From: an uncultured Phycisphaerales bacterium
GTDB taxonomy: Bacteria; Planctomycetota; Phycisphaerae; Phycisphaerales; UBA1924
Direction: 5' to 3'
Assembly: GCA_937879825.1 (NCBI GenBank)
Contig: CALFMQ010000007.1
Location: forward strand, 1-14,782
DNA length: 14,782 nucleotides
Notes under the pieces: model-generated
Told to the model about the DNA's origin: nothing
Seen by the model: the letters and a program-made list of their open reading frames with translations, nothing else
The model's database searches: none
Program-made: the position numbers and the translations under genes
Shown: positions 1 to 6,701 of the stretch, one piece after another
How the letters are laid out: each line of letters begins with the position of its first letter
Numbering within the stretch: the stretch's first letter is position 1

Positions 1-1107
1 TCGACGGATCAGGGTGACTTTGCGTTGCTGATCGATCTGCAGTTCCCGCTCGCGGGCGAGGACCCGGAGGTGTATTCGAACAAGCCGGCGCTGTTGATGC
101 TGGGCGCGGGCGGGTGGGTTCGTGTGGCGCTGCCCGATGGGATCGATCGTGCCAACGAATGGCGGCTGGTGTCGATGGGAACGGTGCCGGCGATCCTGGA
201 ACATCGGGCATCGGCGCGGGCACGGGTGTGGATGCGGGGCGCCGACGGCTCGTGGGACCCGCAGGTATGGGCGATTCCGCGCGGGGTGCGCGATGTTGTC
301 GGCGGCGCGGGCGGGATGATTGTTGAGCACTATGAGGGGTCGTCGGCGCGGTTCGAGTTCGTGCGCGGCGAGGCGGTGCTCGGGCGCGGAACGGTGGACA
401 ATTGCCCGGTGGATCATTCGTTCGGGTTGATCGGCGATGAGATCGTTGTGGCGGGCGTGGACCGGAGCGGGAGCGATGCGCGGCTGTACTCGGCGCGGCT
501 CGAGCGGGACGGGACGGTTTCGTACTCGGGTGATCTGCGGCCGGTCTCGCCGATTTCGCGGCGCGATGTGGAGACGCTTGTCGTGCTGATCGCCTCGGCG
601 GGTCTGACGATGACGCTCTTTCTGCTCCGGATCGGTTCGGCGGGGCAGAGCGTGATCCGGATTCCTGTCGGCGCATCGCTTGCGCCGACCTGGCGGCGTG
701 CGGGCGCGGCGATGATCGATCTGGCGCCCGCGTTGATGAGCGTGCTGTGGTTGTGGCCGATGCCCGAGGGCGGCTCGACCATGGCTGATCTGACGATGGC
801 CTACGGCCCGTGGCCTCCGGTGACGGTGGGCGCGATCATGTTCGCGCATTCGACGATCGGGGAGTGGCTCTTCGGGATGACGCTCGGGAAGGCGATCGCG
901 GGTTGCCGGACGGTGTCGACCAAGACGGGGCGTCGGCCGACCTTTGCGCAGGCAGCGGGTCGGAACTTTGTAAAGGTGGCGTGCCCGCCGCTCGGGATGG
1001 TGCAGGCGATGTCGCCGGGGCGTCCGGAGCCGTGGGGGTTCTCCACGGCGGTGATTCTCCCCAATCGCGGAGGGGAGCCGGGTAGCGGGGAGGGGAAGCC
1101 GGGCTGA
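1..1107 (+). CDS. RDD-family membrane protein, 5' end cut by the window edge
   Basis: The frame is open from base 1. The first possible start inside the window is a TTG at base 25, but codons before it are also open, so the gene probably begins upstream. Numbering from that TTG, residues 1-175 are a soluble, beta-rich looking region that I do not recognise. Hydrophobic stretches follow at about 182-204, 225-246 and 262-283. The segment from about 223 to 317 fits the RDD family: an Arg-Arg-Ala-Gly...Asp motif (RRAGAAMIDL) opens a membrane helix, and a later GMTLGKAIAGCR motif precedes Thr-Gly-Arg-Arg-Pro and Gly-Arg-Asn. RDD proteins are poorly understood; some are linked to ion transport. The last residues form a Gly/Glu/Pro tail encoded by an imperfect tandem duplication. 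No functional link to the flagellar genes is evident. The RDD call is good; the role is unknown. Confidence 0.8.
   Translation, partial: STDQGDFALLIDLQFPLAGEDPEVYSNKPALLMLGAGGWVRVALPDGIDRANEWRLVSMGTVPAILEHRASARARVWMRGADGSWDPQVWAIPRGVRDVVGGAGGMIVEHYEGSSARFEFVRGEAVLGRGTVDNCPVDHSFGLIGDEIVVAGVDRSGSDARLYSARLERDGTVSYSGDLRPVSPISRRDVETLVVLIASAGLTMTLFLLRIGSAGQSVIRIPVGASLAPTWRRAGAAMIDLAPALMSVLWLWPMPEGGSTMADLTMAYGPWPPVTVGAIMFAHSTIGEWLFGMTLGKAIAGCRTVSTKTGRRPTFAQAAGRNFVKVACPPLGMVQAMSPGRPEPWGFSTAVILPNRGGEPGSGEGKPG
1068..1106 (+). repeat. Imperfect tandem duplication of about 20 bases at the end of the RDD gene
   Basis: Two copies of a GGGGA-GCCGGG pattern lie back to back: CGGAGGGGAGCCGGGTAG at 1068-1085, then a slightly longer CGGGGAGGGGAAGCCGGGCTG at 1086-1106. 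Together they encode the Gly/Glu/Pro tail of the RDD protein and its stop codon. It looks like a local slippage duplication that extended the C terminus. Confidence 0.5.
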
Positions 1108-1118
1108 CTGTGGAGCCG

Positions 1119-1135
1119 CGGGCGAAATCCGCCCG
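1119..1135 (+). other. Inverted repeat (hairpin) after the RDD gene
   Basis: CGGGCG (1119-1124) and CGCCCG (1130-1135) are perfect reverse complements around a 5-base AAATC loop. The repeat sits 11 bases after the RDD stop codon. No T-tract follows, so it is not a classic intrinsic terminator. It could still mark the end of the upstream transcript or stabilise an mRNA end. Confidence 0.4.
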
Positions 1136-1147
1136 ATAACGGGATGA

Positions 1148-1166
1148 CGGCGCAGAAGGTGCGCCG
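1148..1166 (+). promoter_or_regulatory. Hairpin that places the ribosome-binding site of the TPR gene in its loop
   Basis: CGGCGCA (1148-1154) and TGCGCCG (1160-1166) form a perfect 7-base-pair stem with loop GAAGG (1155-1159). The loop is the Shine-Dalgarno-like sequence for the ATG at 1167, and the 3' arm ends on the base just before that ATG. As RNA this would either present the site to the ribosome or hide it, depending on what else pairs. If translation instead starts at the in-frame GTG at 1185, the structure would simply be a leader hairpin. Confidence 0.4.
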
Positions 1167-3698
1167 ATGGAGTCCCACCGAGCCGTGGCCAAGAAGGACA
1201 AGGACATCGAGAAAGAGGCGAAGGGCGACGAAGCGGAGGTCGTCGGCGAGGGGGGAGAGTCCGCCAAGAAGGAGCGGGTGCCGCTGCGCGGTCGGCGCGA
1301 TCTCTGGCAGGTGCCGCTGATGTTGCTCGGCGTGGTGCTGGTGGTGACGGGTGCTGCGCGGCTCATGAAGCCGAAGGCGCCGCCCGATTACACGGGCGCG
1401 CTTGATCGGGTGTCGGCCTATCTGGACGGGACGGCGGAAGACATTGAAACGGGCGCTGGGCTCCTCTCGACGGTTGGTGAACTCGTCGGCACGGGAGCGT
1501 TGAGCACGGATGAGGAGTCGCGGTACTACCTGCTCCGCGGGGACCTGGCCCATGTGCGCCTCGCTTCTGCGGATGCGGTGTCGCCGGAGCGGTCCCAGCA
1601 GATCGTGGAGAACTACGAGATCGCCGAGACGCGATATGACGCCGAGGTCACGGGCGATCGGGTGATCTGGATGTGCCAGGCGCTGATCGATGTGGGGCGG
1701 ATGCGCGAGGCGATGGATGTCGCGCGTCGGATCGGCGACACGAGTTCGACGAAGCGGCTGGAATACATGCGGAAGGTGATCGAGAGCGACCTCGCGTCGG
1801 GGGTGCCGTCGATTGACGAGGCGGCGCGGATCGACGCGATCACGGAGATTCGTGATGCGTCCGGTGCGACGACGCAGGATCGATTGTGGGCCGTGGGGCG
1901 TCTCGTGCAGATCCAGATCGACGAGGGGAACTACGACGACGCGATCCGGCGGCTCTCTGCGGAGATTCTGCTGCTCGATGAGTCCGACAGCCCGGATGCG
2001 GCGCCGCTCTACCTGATGCTGGGCAAGGCGTATCTGGACATGGACAGTGTGGCGATGGCGCGGGACAAGTTGCGCCTCGCGGTTCGCTACCTGCCCGAGG
2101 GCAGCCAGATGTTCGGCGAGGCGGAGTTGTATCTCGCGCAGGCGCTGCAGCGGGACGAGAGTTTCGAGGAAGCGCGGGATCGGTACGCCGATCTTGCGGA
2201 GCGGTACCGCGGCACGCCTGTGGGCGTGGCGGCGCTGCTCGGGTTGGCCGAGGTGGACTCGGACCTCGGGCAGGTCAACGACTCGCTGCGCTCGTTCAGC
2301 CAGACGGTCGGGGCGGTATCGGCTGGTCTGGGCGCTTCGACGGTGACGCCGGCGATGGTTGACCGCGCGATCGGCCAGCGATTCCGCGAGCGGCTCCTGA
2401 GCGGCGACAACGAGAGCGCCCTGCGGTATGCGCGGCTGGCCGTGGCTCTGTACCCCGAGGGCGAGATGCCTGTGGACGCGGTGATCCGCCTCGCGGAGGC
2501 GGAGTACGCGGTGGCGTCGCAGCGCATGGAGAACGCGCCGCTGCGAACGGACGGTTCGATCGACTGGGCGGCGGTGGACCCGATCGTCGCGGAGGAAGCG
2601 CGGGCCGGGTTCAAGGCGGCGGGGGATCGGTTCGCGGAGTACTCAAGGCGGGACTTCCTGGCGGACCCCGGCGCCGCGGGCGAAGCGCTGTGGATGGCGG
2701 CCGAGGCGTACGACCACGCGGGGGCGCCGGACCTCGCGGTTGCGGCTCTGAAGAGTTATGTGCAGGAGCACCGGGACGACGCGCGTTGGGTGGAAGCGAA
2801 GTTCCGGCTGGCGCGGGCCTTCCAGGCGTCGGGTGAGTATGAGAGCGCCAAGGTGCTCTACGAAGAAATCACCAATGAGCACGCTTCCTCGCGGTTTGCG
2901 TATCAGTGTTACGGGCCGCTCGCGGCGTGCTACCTGCTACTGAGCAATGACGAGGACTGGCAGCGGGCGGAGTCGAAGTTGCTCGCGGTGATCGATGGCG
3001 GCGTATTGGAGCCCGACTCCCCGGAGTTCCGCGAGGCGCTGCTTGATCTCGGGCTGATGTACCGTCGGATCGGCAAGTACGAGTTGGCGATCGAGCGGCT
3101 CGCCGAGGCGCTGACGAGGTACCCGGATCTCGGGGAGCGGCCCGATGTCGTGATGGCTCTGGCGGACTCGAGCCGGCTGGCGGCGTCGGCGATCGAGGAC
3201 GAGTTCGTGGAGGCGATGCCGCTCTCGGAGCGTCAGCGGCTCCGGTCGGTCCAGAAGGAGCGGCTGCTCTCGGCGCTGGACGCGTACACGCGGGTCCGGG
3301 ACATCATCGACGACCGCGGGGGCGGGAATCCGCGCCGGGCGGACGCGGAGCGGCTGCGGAATGCTCTGTTCTTCCGCGCCGAGTGCGCGTATGAGCTGGG
3401 CAAGCACGACTCTGCGTACTTCGAGCAGGCGATCGGGGCGTACGACGCGGTGGCGCAGAAGTACGCGGATGACCCCGCGTCCTTGGTGGCTCTGGTGCAG
3501 ATTGTGAACTGCTACGACGCGATGGGGCGCCCATTCCAGGCGCAGACGGCCCATCAGCGGGCCAAGGCGCGGCTCCGGGACCTGCCGGCCGAGGCGTGGC
3601 GGACCTCGAAAATCCCGATGAGCCGCCAGCAATGGGAGGATTGGCTCGAGACGTCGCTTCGGATCGAGCGGGAGATGGCCGAGGCCCCGCCGGGGTGA
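1167..3698 (+). CDS. Membrane-anchored TPR-repeat protein (843 residues)
   Basis: Residues 1-46 are highly charged (Lys/Glu-rich). One membrane helix follows at about 47-66 (LWQVPLMLLGVVLVVTGAA). The remaining ~775 residues are almost all helical, with TPR-like pairs at about 240-310, 318-380, 500-570, 577-650 and 735-800. Examples are YLMLGKAYLDMDSVAMARDK and RLARAFQASGEYESAKVLYE. The topology predicts a cytoplasmic N terminus and a large periplasmic (outer-side) protein-binding solenoid. The end carries a conserved-looking IPMSRQQWEDWL segment. Start choice: ATG at 1167 has GAAGG seven bases upstream, but the in-frame GTG at 1185 gives a more usual N terminus (MAKKDKDI) and is a real alternative. 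TPR solenoids act as scaffolds, so the function cannot be read from the sequence. A link to the flagellum is only suggested by proximity. Confidence 0.85.
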   Translation: MESHRAVAKKDKDIEKEAKGDEAEVVGEGGESAKKERVPLRGRRDLWQVPLMLLGVVLVVTGAARLMKPKAPPDYTGALDRVSAYLDGTAEDIETGAGLLSTVGELVGTGALSTDEESRYYLLRGDLAHVRLASADAVSPERSQQIVENYEIAETRYDAEVTGDRVIWMCQALIDVGRMREAMDVARRIGDTSSTKRLEYMRKVIESDLASGVPSIDEAARIDAITEIRDASGATTQDRLWAVGRLVQIQIDEGNYDDAIRRLSAEILLLDESDSPDAAPLYLMLGKAYLDMDSVAMARDKLRLAVRYLPEGSQMFGEAELYLAQALQRDESFEEARDRYADLAERYRGTPVGVAALLGLAEVDSDLGQVNDSLRSFSQTVGAVSAGLGASTVTPAMVDRAIGQRFRERLLSGDNESALRYARLAVALYPEGEMPVDAVIRLAEAEYAVASQRMENAPLRTDGSIDWAAVDPIVAEEARAGFKAAGDRFAEYSRRDFLADPGAAGEALWMAAEAYDHAGAPDLAVAALKSYVQEHRDDARWVEAKFRLARAFQASGEYESAKVLYEEITNEHASSRFAYQCYGPLAACYLLLSNDEDWQRAESKLLAVIDGGVLEPDSPEFREALLDLGLMYRRIGKYELAIERLAEALTRYPDLGERPDVVMALADSSRLAASAIEDEFVEAMPLSERQRLRSVQKERLLSALDAYTRVRDIIDDRGGGNPRRADAERLRNALFFRAECAYELGKHDSAYFEQAIGAYDAVAQKYADDPASLVALVQIVNCYDAMGRPFQAQTAHQRAKARLRDLPAEAWRTSKIPMSRQQWEDWLETSLRIEREMAEAPPG

Positions 3699-3714
3699 CG
3701 AAGATTGCACGGAG

Positions 3715-3731
3715 TCGGCAGATCTTGCCGA
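3715..3731 (+). other. Inverted repeat after the TPR gene
   Basis: TCGGCA (3715-3720) and TGCCGA (3726-3731) are perfect reverse complements around a GATCT loop. The repeat begins 17 bases after the TPR stop codon. There is no following T-tract. It may be a transcript-end structure or an operator; its role is unproven. Confidence 0.35.
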
Positions 3732-3746
3732 GTTAGGTGATTCAGG

Positions 3747-3766
3747 TCGGGCGAGGATCGCCCCGA
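3747..3766 (+). other. Second inverted repeat in the TPR-flgN gap
   Basis: GGGCGA (3749-3754) pairs with TCGCCC (3758-3763) around a GGA loop. Beyond a one-base bulge (C3764), TC (3747-3748) pairs with GA (3765-3766). It lies 15 bases after the previous repeat, in the 111-base gap that should hold the promoter of the chaperone-kinase-regulator block. I see no convincing sigma-70 or sigma-54 promoter in this gap. Confidence 0.3.
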
Positions 3767-3809
3767 GACGGAAGGTCGGCCGCGTGGATGTGCGGCGGGA
3801 AGGGTCAGG

Positions 3810-4298
3810 ATGACCACGGAGACGGCGCAACCGGATGCCTATGAGAATCCCCGGACCTGGGTGCCGAGGATTTCGCGTCTGCTGGACCGCCAGCTGGGGC
3901 TGTATGCGCGGCTCGACGAGTTGAGCAAGTCGCAGACGGCGCACATCGAGCGTGATGAGACGGACGAACTGCTCGCGGTGCTCTCGCGCCGCCAGTCGGT
4001 GATCGAGGACATTACGAAGGTCAACGAGGAGTTGGGCCCGTTCCGCGATCGGTGGCAGTCGTTGTCGGGTGCGCTGGATGAGCGTGAGAAGGGCGAGCTC
4101 CGGTCGCGGCTTGAGGCGCTGGAGTCGCTCGTGGACGCGATCGCGCAGCGTGACGATGCGGACCGGCGGGCGCTGGAGTCGCGTCGTCAGCGTGTGGGGA
4201 CGGAACTGAGCGGTTTGACGCGCGGGCGCGGGGCGATGAACGCGTACCAGAAGGACTCCCGGGGCGCGGGGCCGAAGTACCAGGACCGCAGGGGATAG
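3810..4298 (+). CDS. FlgN-like flagellar export chaperone
   Basis: A 162-residue, highly charged, all-helical protein with no membrane segment. Residues about 15-135 look like a long helical hairpin (for example LLDRQLGLYARLDELSKSQ and ELLAVLSRRQSVIEDITKVN). The short basic tail contains AYQKDSRG, as in the flexible ends of FlgN proteins. FlgN chaperones hold the hook-filament junction proteins FlgK and FlgL before export and dock on the export gate. Size, helix pattern and place in a flagellar cluster support the call, but the family is too diverged to be certain by eye, so no symbol is given. ATG at 3810 is preceded by GAAGGG at 3798-3803 with good spacing. The stop lies 3 bases before the kinase start, so the two are probably co-translated. 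A different flagellar chaperone or a kinase partner are the alternatives. Confidence 0.65.
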   Translation: MTTETAQPDAYENPRTWVPRISRLLDRQLGLYARLDELSKSQTAHIERDETDELLAVLSRRQSVIEDITKVNEELGPFRDRWQSLSGALDEREKGELRSRLEALESLVDAIAQRDDADRRALESRRQRVGTELSGLTRGRGAMNAYQKDSRGAGPKYQDRRG

Positions 4299-4301
4299 GC
4301 G

Positions 4302-5216
4302 TTGAATACTGCGCTGCTCCAACCCGAAGCGGCGATCAAGGCCGGCCCGCTCAGCCCCGAGGATCTGAGCGAGTTGCTGGCCGCGTTCAATGATGTGACT
4401 GCGCGCCTGCAGGCCACGCACGAGACGCTGAGCGCCGAGGTGTCGCGTCTGCGCGGCGAACTCGGCGAGGCGAACCGGCAGTTGCGCCGGGCGCGCGAGC
4501 TAGCGGCGCTCGGTGAGATGGCCGCGGGCATTGCGCACGAGATCCGCAACCCGCTCGGCTCGATCAAGTTGTACGCGGGCGCTTTGGTCGAGGACCTTGA
4601 GGATCGCCCGGCGGAGCGGGGGATCGCGACGAAGATCGCGGGCGCGGTGAACCGATTGAACGCGGTGGTGGGGGATGTGCTGACATTCTCGCGCGAGCTG
4701 CGGATCCGCCCGGTTGTTGTGCCGGTGGAGACGCTGGTGACGCGGGCGATCGAGTCGAGCGGGATCGGATCGACCGGTGTTTCGGCGCGATGGGACGGGG
4801 GCGGGGTCGAGGCGTTGTGCGATCCGGGATTGTTGGAGCAGGCGCTGGCGAACCTGATTCGCAACGCGGCGGAGGCGTCGCGCGATCGCGGCGCGCGCGA
4901 GATCAGCGTGAGCGCATCGCGGACCACGATGATCGACGGGTCGGGGCGTCGCCGCCCCGCGTTGTCGGTGCGTGTGCGCGACGAGGGGCCCGGCTTTCCG
5001 GACGAGGCGCGGGAGCGTGCGTTCAACCCGTTCTTCACGACGCGCGAGGCGGGCACGGGGCTCGGTCTGGCGATCGTGCATCGAATCATCGACGCGCACA
5101 GCGGGCGCGTTTCGATCTGGAACAACAACGAGAAAGAACCCGGAGCGGACGGGGCGACGGTCGAGGTCGTTCTCCCATACGAGCCGGACAAGATTGCGGA
5201 GGAGTCACACGGATGA
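4302..5216 (+). CDS. Soluble sensor histidine kinase of the flagellar FlgS/FleS/FlrB type
   Basis: This kinase (304 residues) autophosphorylates on a His and passes the phosphate to the regulator encoded next. The layout is a coiled-coil-like N terminus (about 20-68), the H-box GEMAAGIAHEIRNPLGSIKL with phospho-acceptor His79, the N-box ALANLIRNAAEA (Asn184 and Asn188), the G1 box DEGPGF (227-232), an F-box FNPFFTT and the G2 box GTGLGLA (251-257). All catalytic motifs look intact. No membrane helix or recognisable PAS domain is present, so it must sense something inside the cell. In epsilonproteobacteria the equivalent kinase FlgS responds to the state of the flagellar export apparatus; a similar role here is inference. 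The start is a TTG at 4302, since no in-frame ATG precedes the H-box region; GGGG and AGG motifs lie just upstream. Its stop overlaps the regulator start (ATGA). Confidence 0.9.
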   Translation: MNTALLQPEAAIKAGPLSPEDLSELLAAFNDVTARLQATHETLSAEVSRLRGELGEANRQLRRARELAALGEMAAGIAHEIRNPLGSIKLYAGALVEDLEDRPAERGIATKIAGAVNRLNAVVGDVLTFSRELRIRPVVVPVETLVTRAIESSGIGSTGVSARWDGGGVEALCDPGLLEQALANLIRNAAEASRDRGAREISVSASRTTMIDGSGRRRPALSVRVRDEGPGFPDEARERAFNPFFTTREAGTGLGLAIVHRIIDAHSGRVSIWNNNEKEPGADGATVEVVLPYEPDKIAEESHG

Positions 5217-6673
5217 GCACGGTACTTGTGGTCGATGACAAAGAGATGTTGCGCGACAGCATTGCGCTGACGCTGTCCCGGGCCGGGTTCACGGTGATCG
5301 CGGCGGCGGACGGGGGCGCAGCGCTCGACCTGATCGCGCGGCGTCACCCCGACGCGGTCGTGACCGATCTGAAGATGCCCGGCATGACGGGCGTCGAACT
5401 GATCGAGAAGATCCGCGAGATGGACGACGATCTTCCCGTCGTTCTGATGACGGCGTTCGGGACCATCGAGACGGCGGTCAAAGCGATCAAACTCGGCGCG
5501 TTCGACTACATCACCAAGCCGTTCGAGGGCGATGAGTTGGTCGTCGCGGTCAAGCGCGCGATCGAGCACGCCGTGCTGAAGCGCGAGAACACGCTGCTCC
5601 GTTTGAGCGGCGGCCCCGCGGTGGACGCCAGCGCCGCGGGCGGGCTGTTCGGCGTGGATCGCATCCTCGGTGAGTCGCATGCGATCAAGGCGGTGAAGGA
5701 GAAGGTCCGTTCGCTTGCGGCGTCTCAGGGCACAGTGCTGATCGCGGGTGAGTCGGGCACGGGCAAGGAAGTCCTTGCGAGGGCGATTCATGAGGAGAGC
5801 GCGCGGGCGGCGTCGCCGTTCATCGGGATCAACTGCGCCGCGATGAGCGAGTCGCTGCTTGAGAGCGAGCTCTTCGGTCATGAGCGGGGCGCGTTTACGG
5901 GCGCGGATCGCTTGCGCAAGGGTCGGTTCGAGCTGGCGCACGGCGGGACGCTGCTGCTCGACGAGATTTCCGAGGTCCGGCCGCAGGTTCAGGCGAAGCT
6001 GCTGCGCGTTCTTCAGGAGCGGGCGTTCGAGCGTGTCGGATCGAGCACGACGCTCAGCGTCGATGTGCGTGTGATCGCGACGACGAATCGCGAACTGCGT
6101 GAGGAGGTCTCGGCGGGGGCGTTCCGCCAGGACCTGTACTTCCGGCTGAATGTGCTCCCGGTTCATCTGCCGCCGCTGCGCGAGAGGATCGAGGATGTGC
6201 GCGTGCTTGCGACGCACTTCGTGGCGCAGATCGCCGAGCGCGAGGGGCGCGGTGCGCGGCGGATGTCCGACCATGCCATGGACCTGCTCCTGACCTATGA
6301 CTGGCCGGGCAATGTGCGTGAGCTGCAGAACCTGTGCGAGCGTGCGGTGGTATTGGCGCCTCGCGAGGAGATCGGGCCGGAGTTGATCGCGGGGTGGTTG
6401 TCCGGACCTCCGGCGCGTGCCGCGTCTCGGTCGAGCGAGCTGCCGGCGAGCCCGGGAGTGGTGACGCGCCCGCTGGCGGCGGCGGCGTTCCTCGATCCGC
6501 AGGGGCATCCGAAGCAGCTGGCGGAGATCGAGCGTGAAGTGATCGTCGAGACGCTGACACGGTTCGAGGGGCACCGCCAGAAGACCGCGCGGGCGCTGGG
6601 GATCGGTGTGCGGACGCTCGGCCTGAAGATCAAGAAGTGGAAGGAAGAGCAGCTGGTCGCCCCGACGCTGTAG
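5213..6673 (+). CDS. Sigma-54-dependent response regulator (NtrC class; flagellar FlgR/FleR/FlrC type)
   Basis: A 486-residue activator of sigma-54 RNA polymerase. The receiver domain (1-115) has Asp8/Asp9, phospho-acceptor Asp52 in TDLKMPG, Thr80 and Lys102. The AAA+ domain (about 150-390) has Walker A GESGTGKE (179-186), the sigma-54 contact loop GAFTGA (226-231), Walker B GGTLLLDE (244-251) and the FRQDLYFRLNV segment with the arginine-finger region. A Pro/Ala/Ser linker (about 395-435) leads to a Fis-type helix-turn-helix (about 440-478; GHRQKTARALGIGVRTLG). Every motif needed for activity is present. The reading frame is open for 141 codons further upstream, across the kinase gene, but the receiver domain begins exactly at the ATG at 5213, which overlaps the kinase stop by four bases. 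The paired kinase and the sigma-54 site before flgB define its likely target. Confidence 0.95.
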   Translation: MSTVLVVDDKEMLRDSIALTLSRAGFTVIAAADGGAALDLIARRHPDAVVTDLKMPGMTGVELIEKIREMDDDLPVVLMTAFGTIETAVKAIKLGAFDYITKPFEGDELVVAVKRAIEHAVLKRENTLLRLSGGPAVDASAAGGLFGVDRILGESHAIKAVKEKVRSLAASQGTVLIAGESGTGKEVLARAIHEESARAASPFIGINCAAMSESLLESELFGHERGAFTGADRLRKGRFELAHGGTLLLDEISEVRPQVQAKLLRVLQERAFERVGSSTTLSVDVRVIATTNRELREEVSAGAFRQDLYFRLNVLPVHLPPLRERIEDVRVLATHFVAQIAEREGRGARRMSDHAMDLLLTYDWPGNVRELQNLCERAVVLAPREEIGPELIAGWLSGPPARAASRSSELPASPGVVTRPLAAAAFLDPQGHPKQLAEIEREVIVETLTRFEGHRQKTARALGIGVRTLGLKIKKWKEEQLVAPTL

Positions 6674-6689
6674 TGGCAAGGGAGTTGCG
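6674..6689 (+). promoter_or_regulatory. Sigma-54 (-24/-12) promoter for flgB
   Basis: TGGCAAGGGAGTTGCG matches the consensus TGGCACG-N4-TTGCW at all but two positions (A for C at position 6, G for W at position 16). GG (6675-6676) and GC (6687-6688) are separated by exactly 10 bases, as sigma-54 requires. It starts on the first base after the TAG stop of a sigma-54 activator gene. The predicted transcription start is near base 6700, two bases before the flgB ATG. Confidence 0.75.
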
Positions 6690-6694
6690 AAGGA
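6689..6694 (+). promoter_or_regulatory. Shine-Dalgarno-like site of flgB, overlapping the end of the sigma-54 promoter
   Basis: GAAGGA sits 7 bases before the flgB ATG and would serve messages that read through from the regulator gene. A transcript started at the sigma-54 promoter (near 6700) would not contain it. Confidence 0.5.
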
Positions 6695-6701
6695 TGTCGG
6701 T

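Noticed and set aside
1132..1139. CCCGATAA, similar to the -10 element of flagellar sigma-28 promoters (GCCGATAA)
   Set aside because: No TAAA-type -35 element lies at the required distance, and the bases partly overlap a hairpin arm.
3705..3735. TTGCAC as a sigma-70 -35 box in the gap before the chaperone gene
   Set aside because: Nothing close to TATAAT lies 16-19 bases downstream.
2937..4421. A 494-codon minus-strand open frame across the end of the TPR gene and the chaperone gene
   Set aside because: Extremely Arg-rich with no domain signature; it also spans two unrelated + strand genes. Antisense artefact of high GC.
4790..5212. A 141-codon upstream extension of the response regulator
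   Set aside because: It lies in the wrong frame across the kinase ATP-binding domain. The receiver domain begins exactly at the ATG at 5213, which overlaps the kinase stop.
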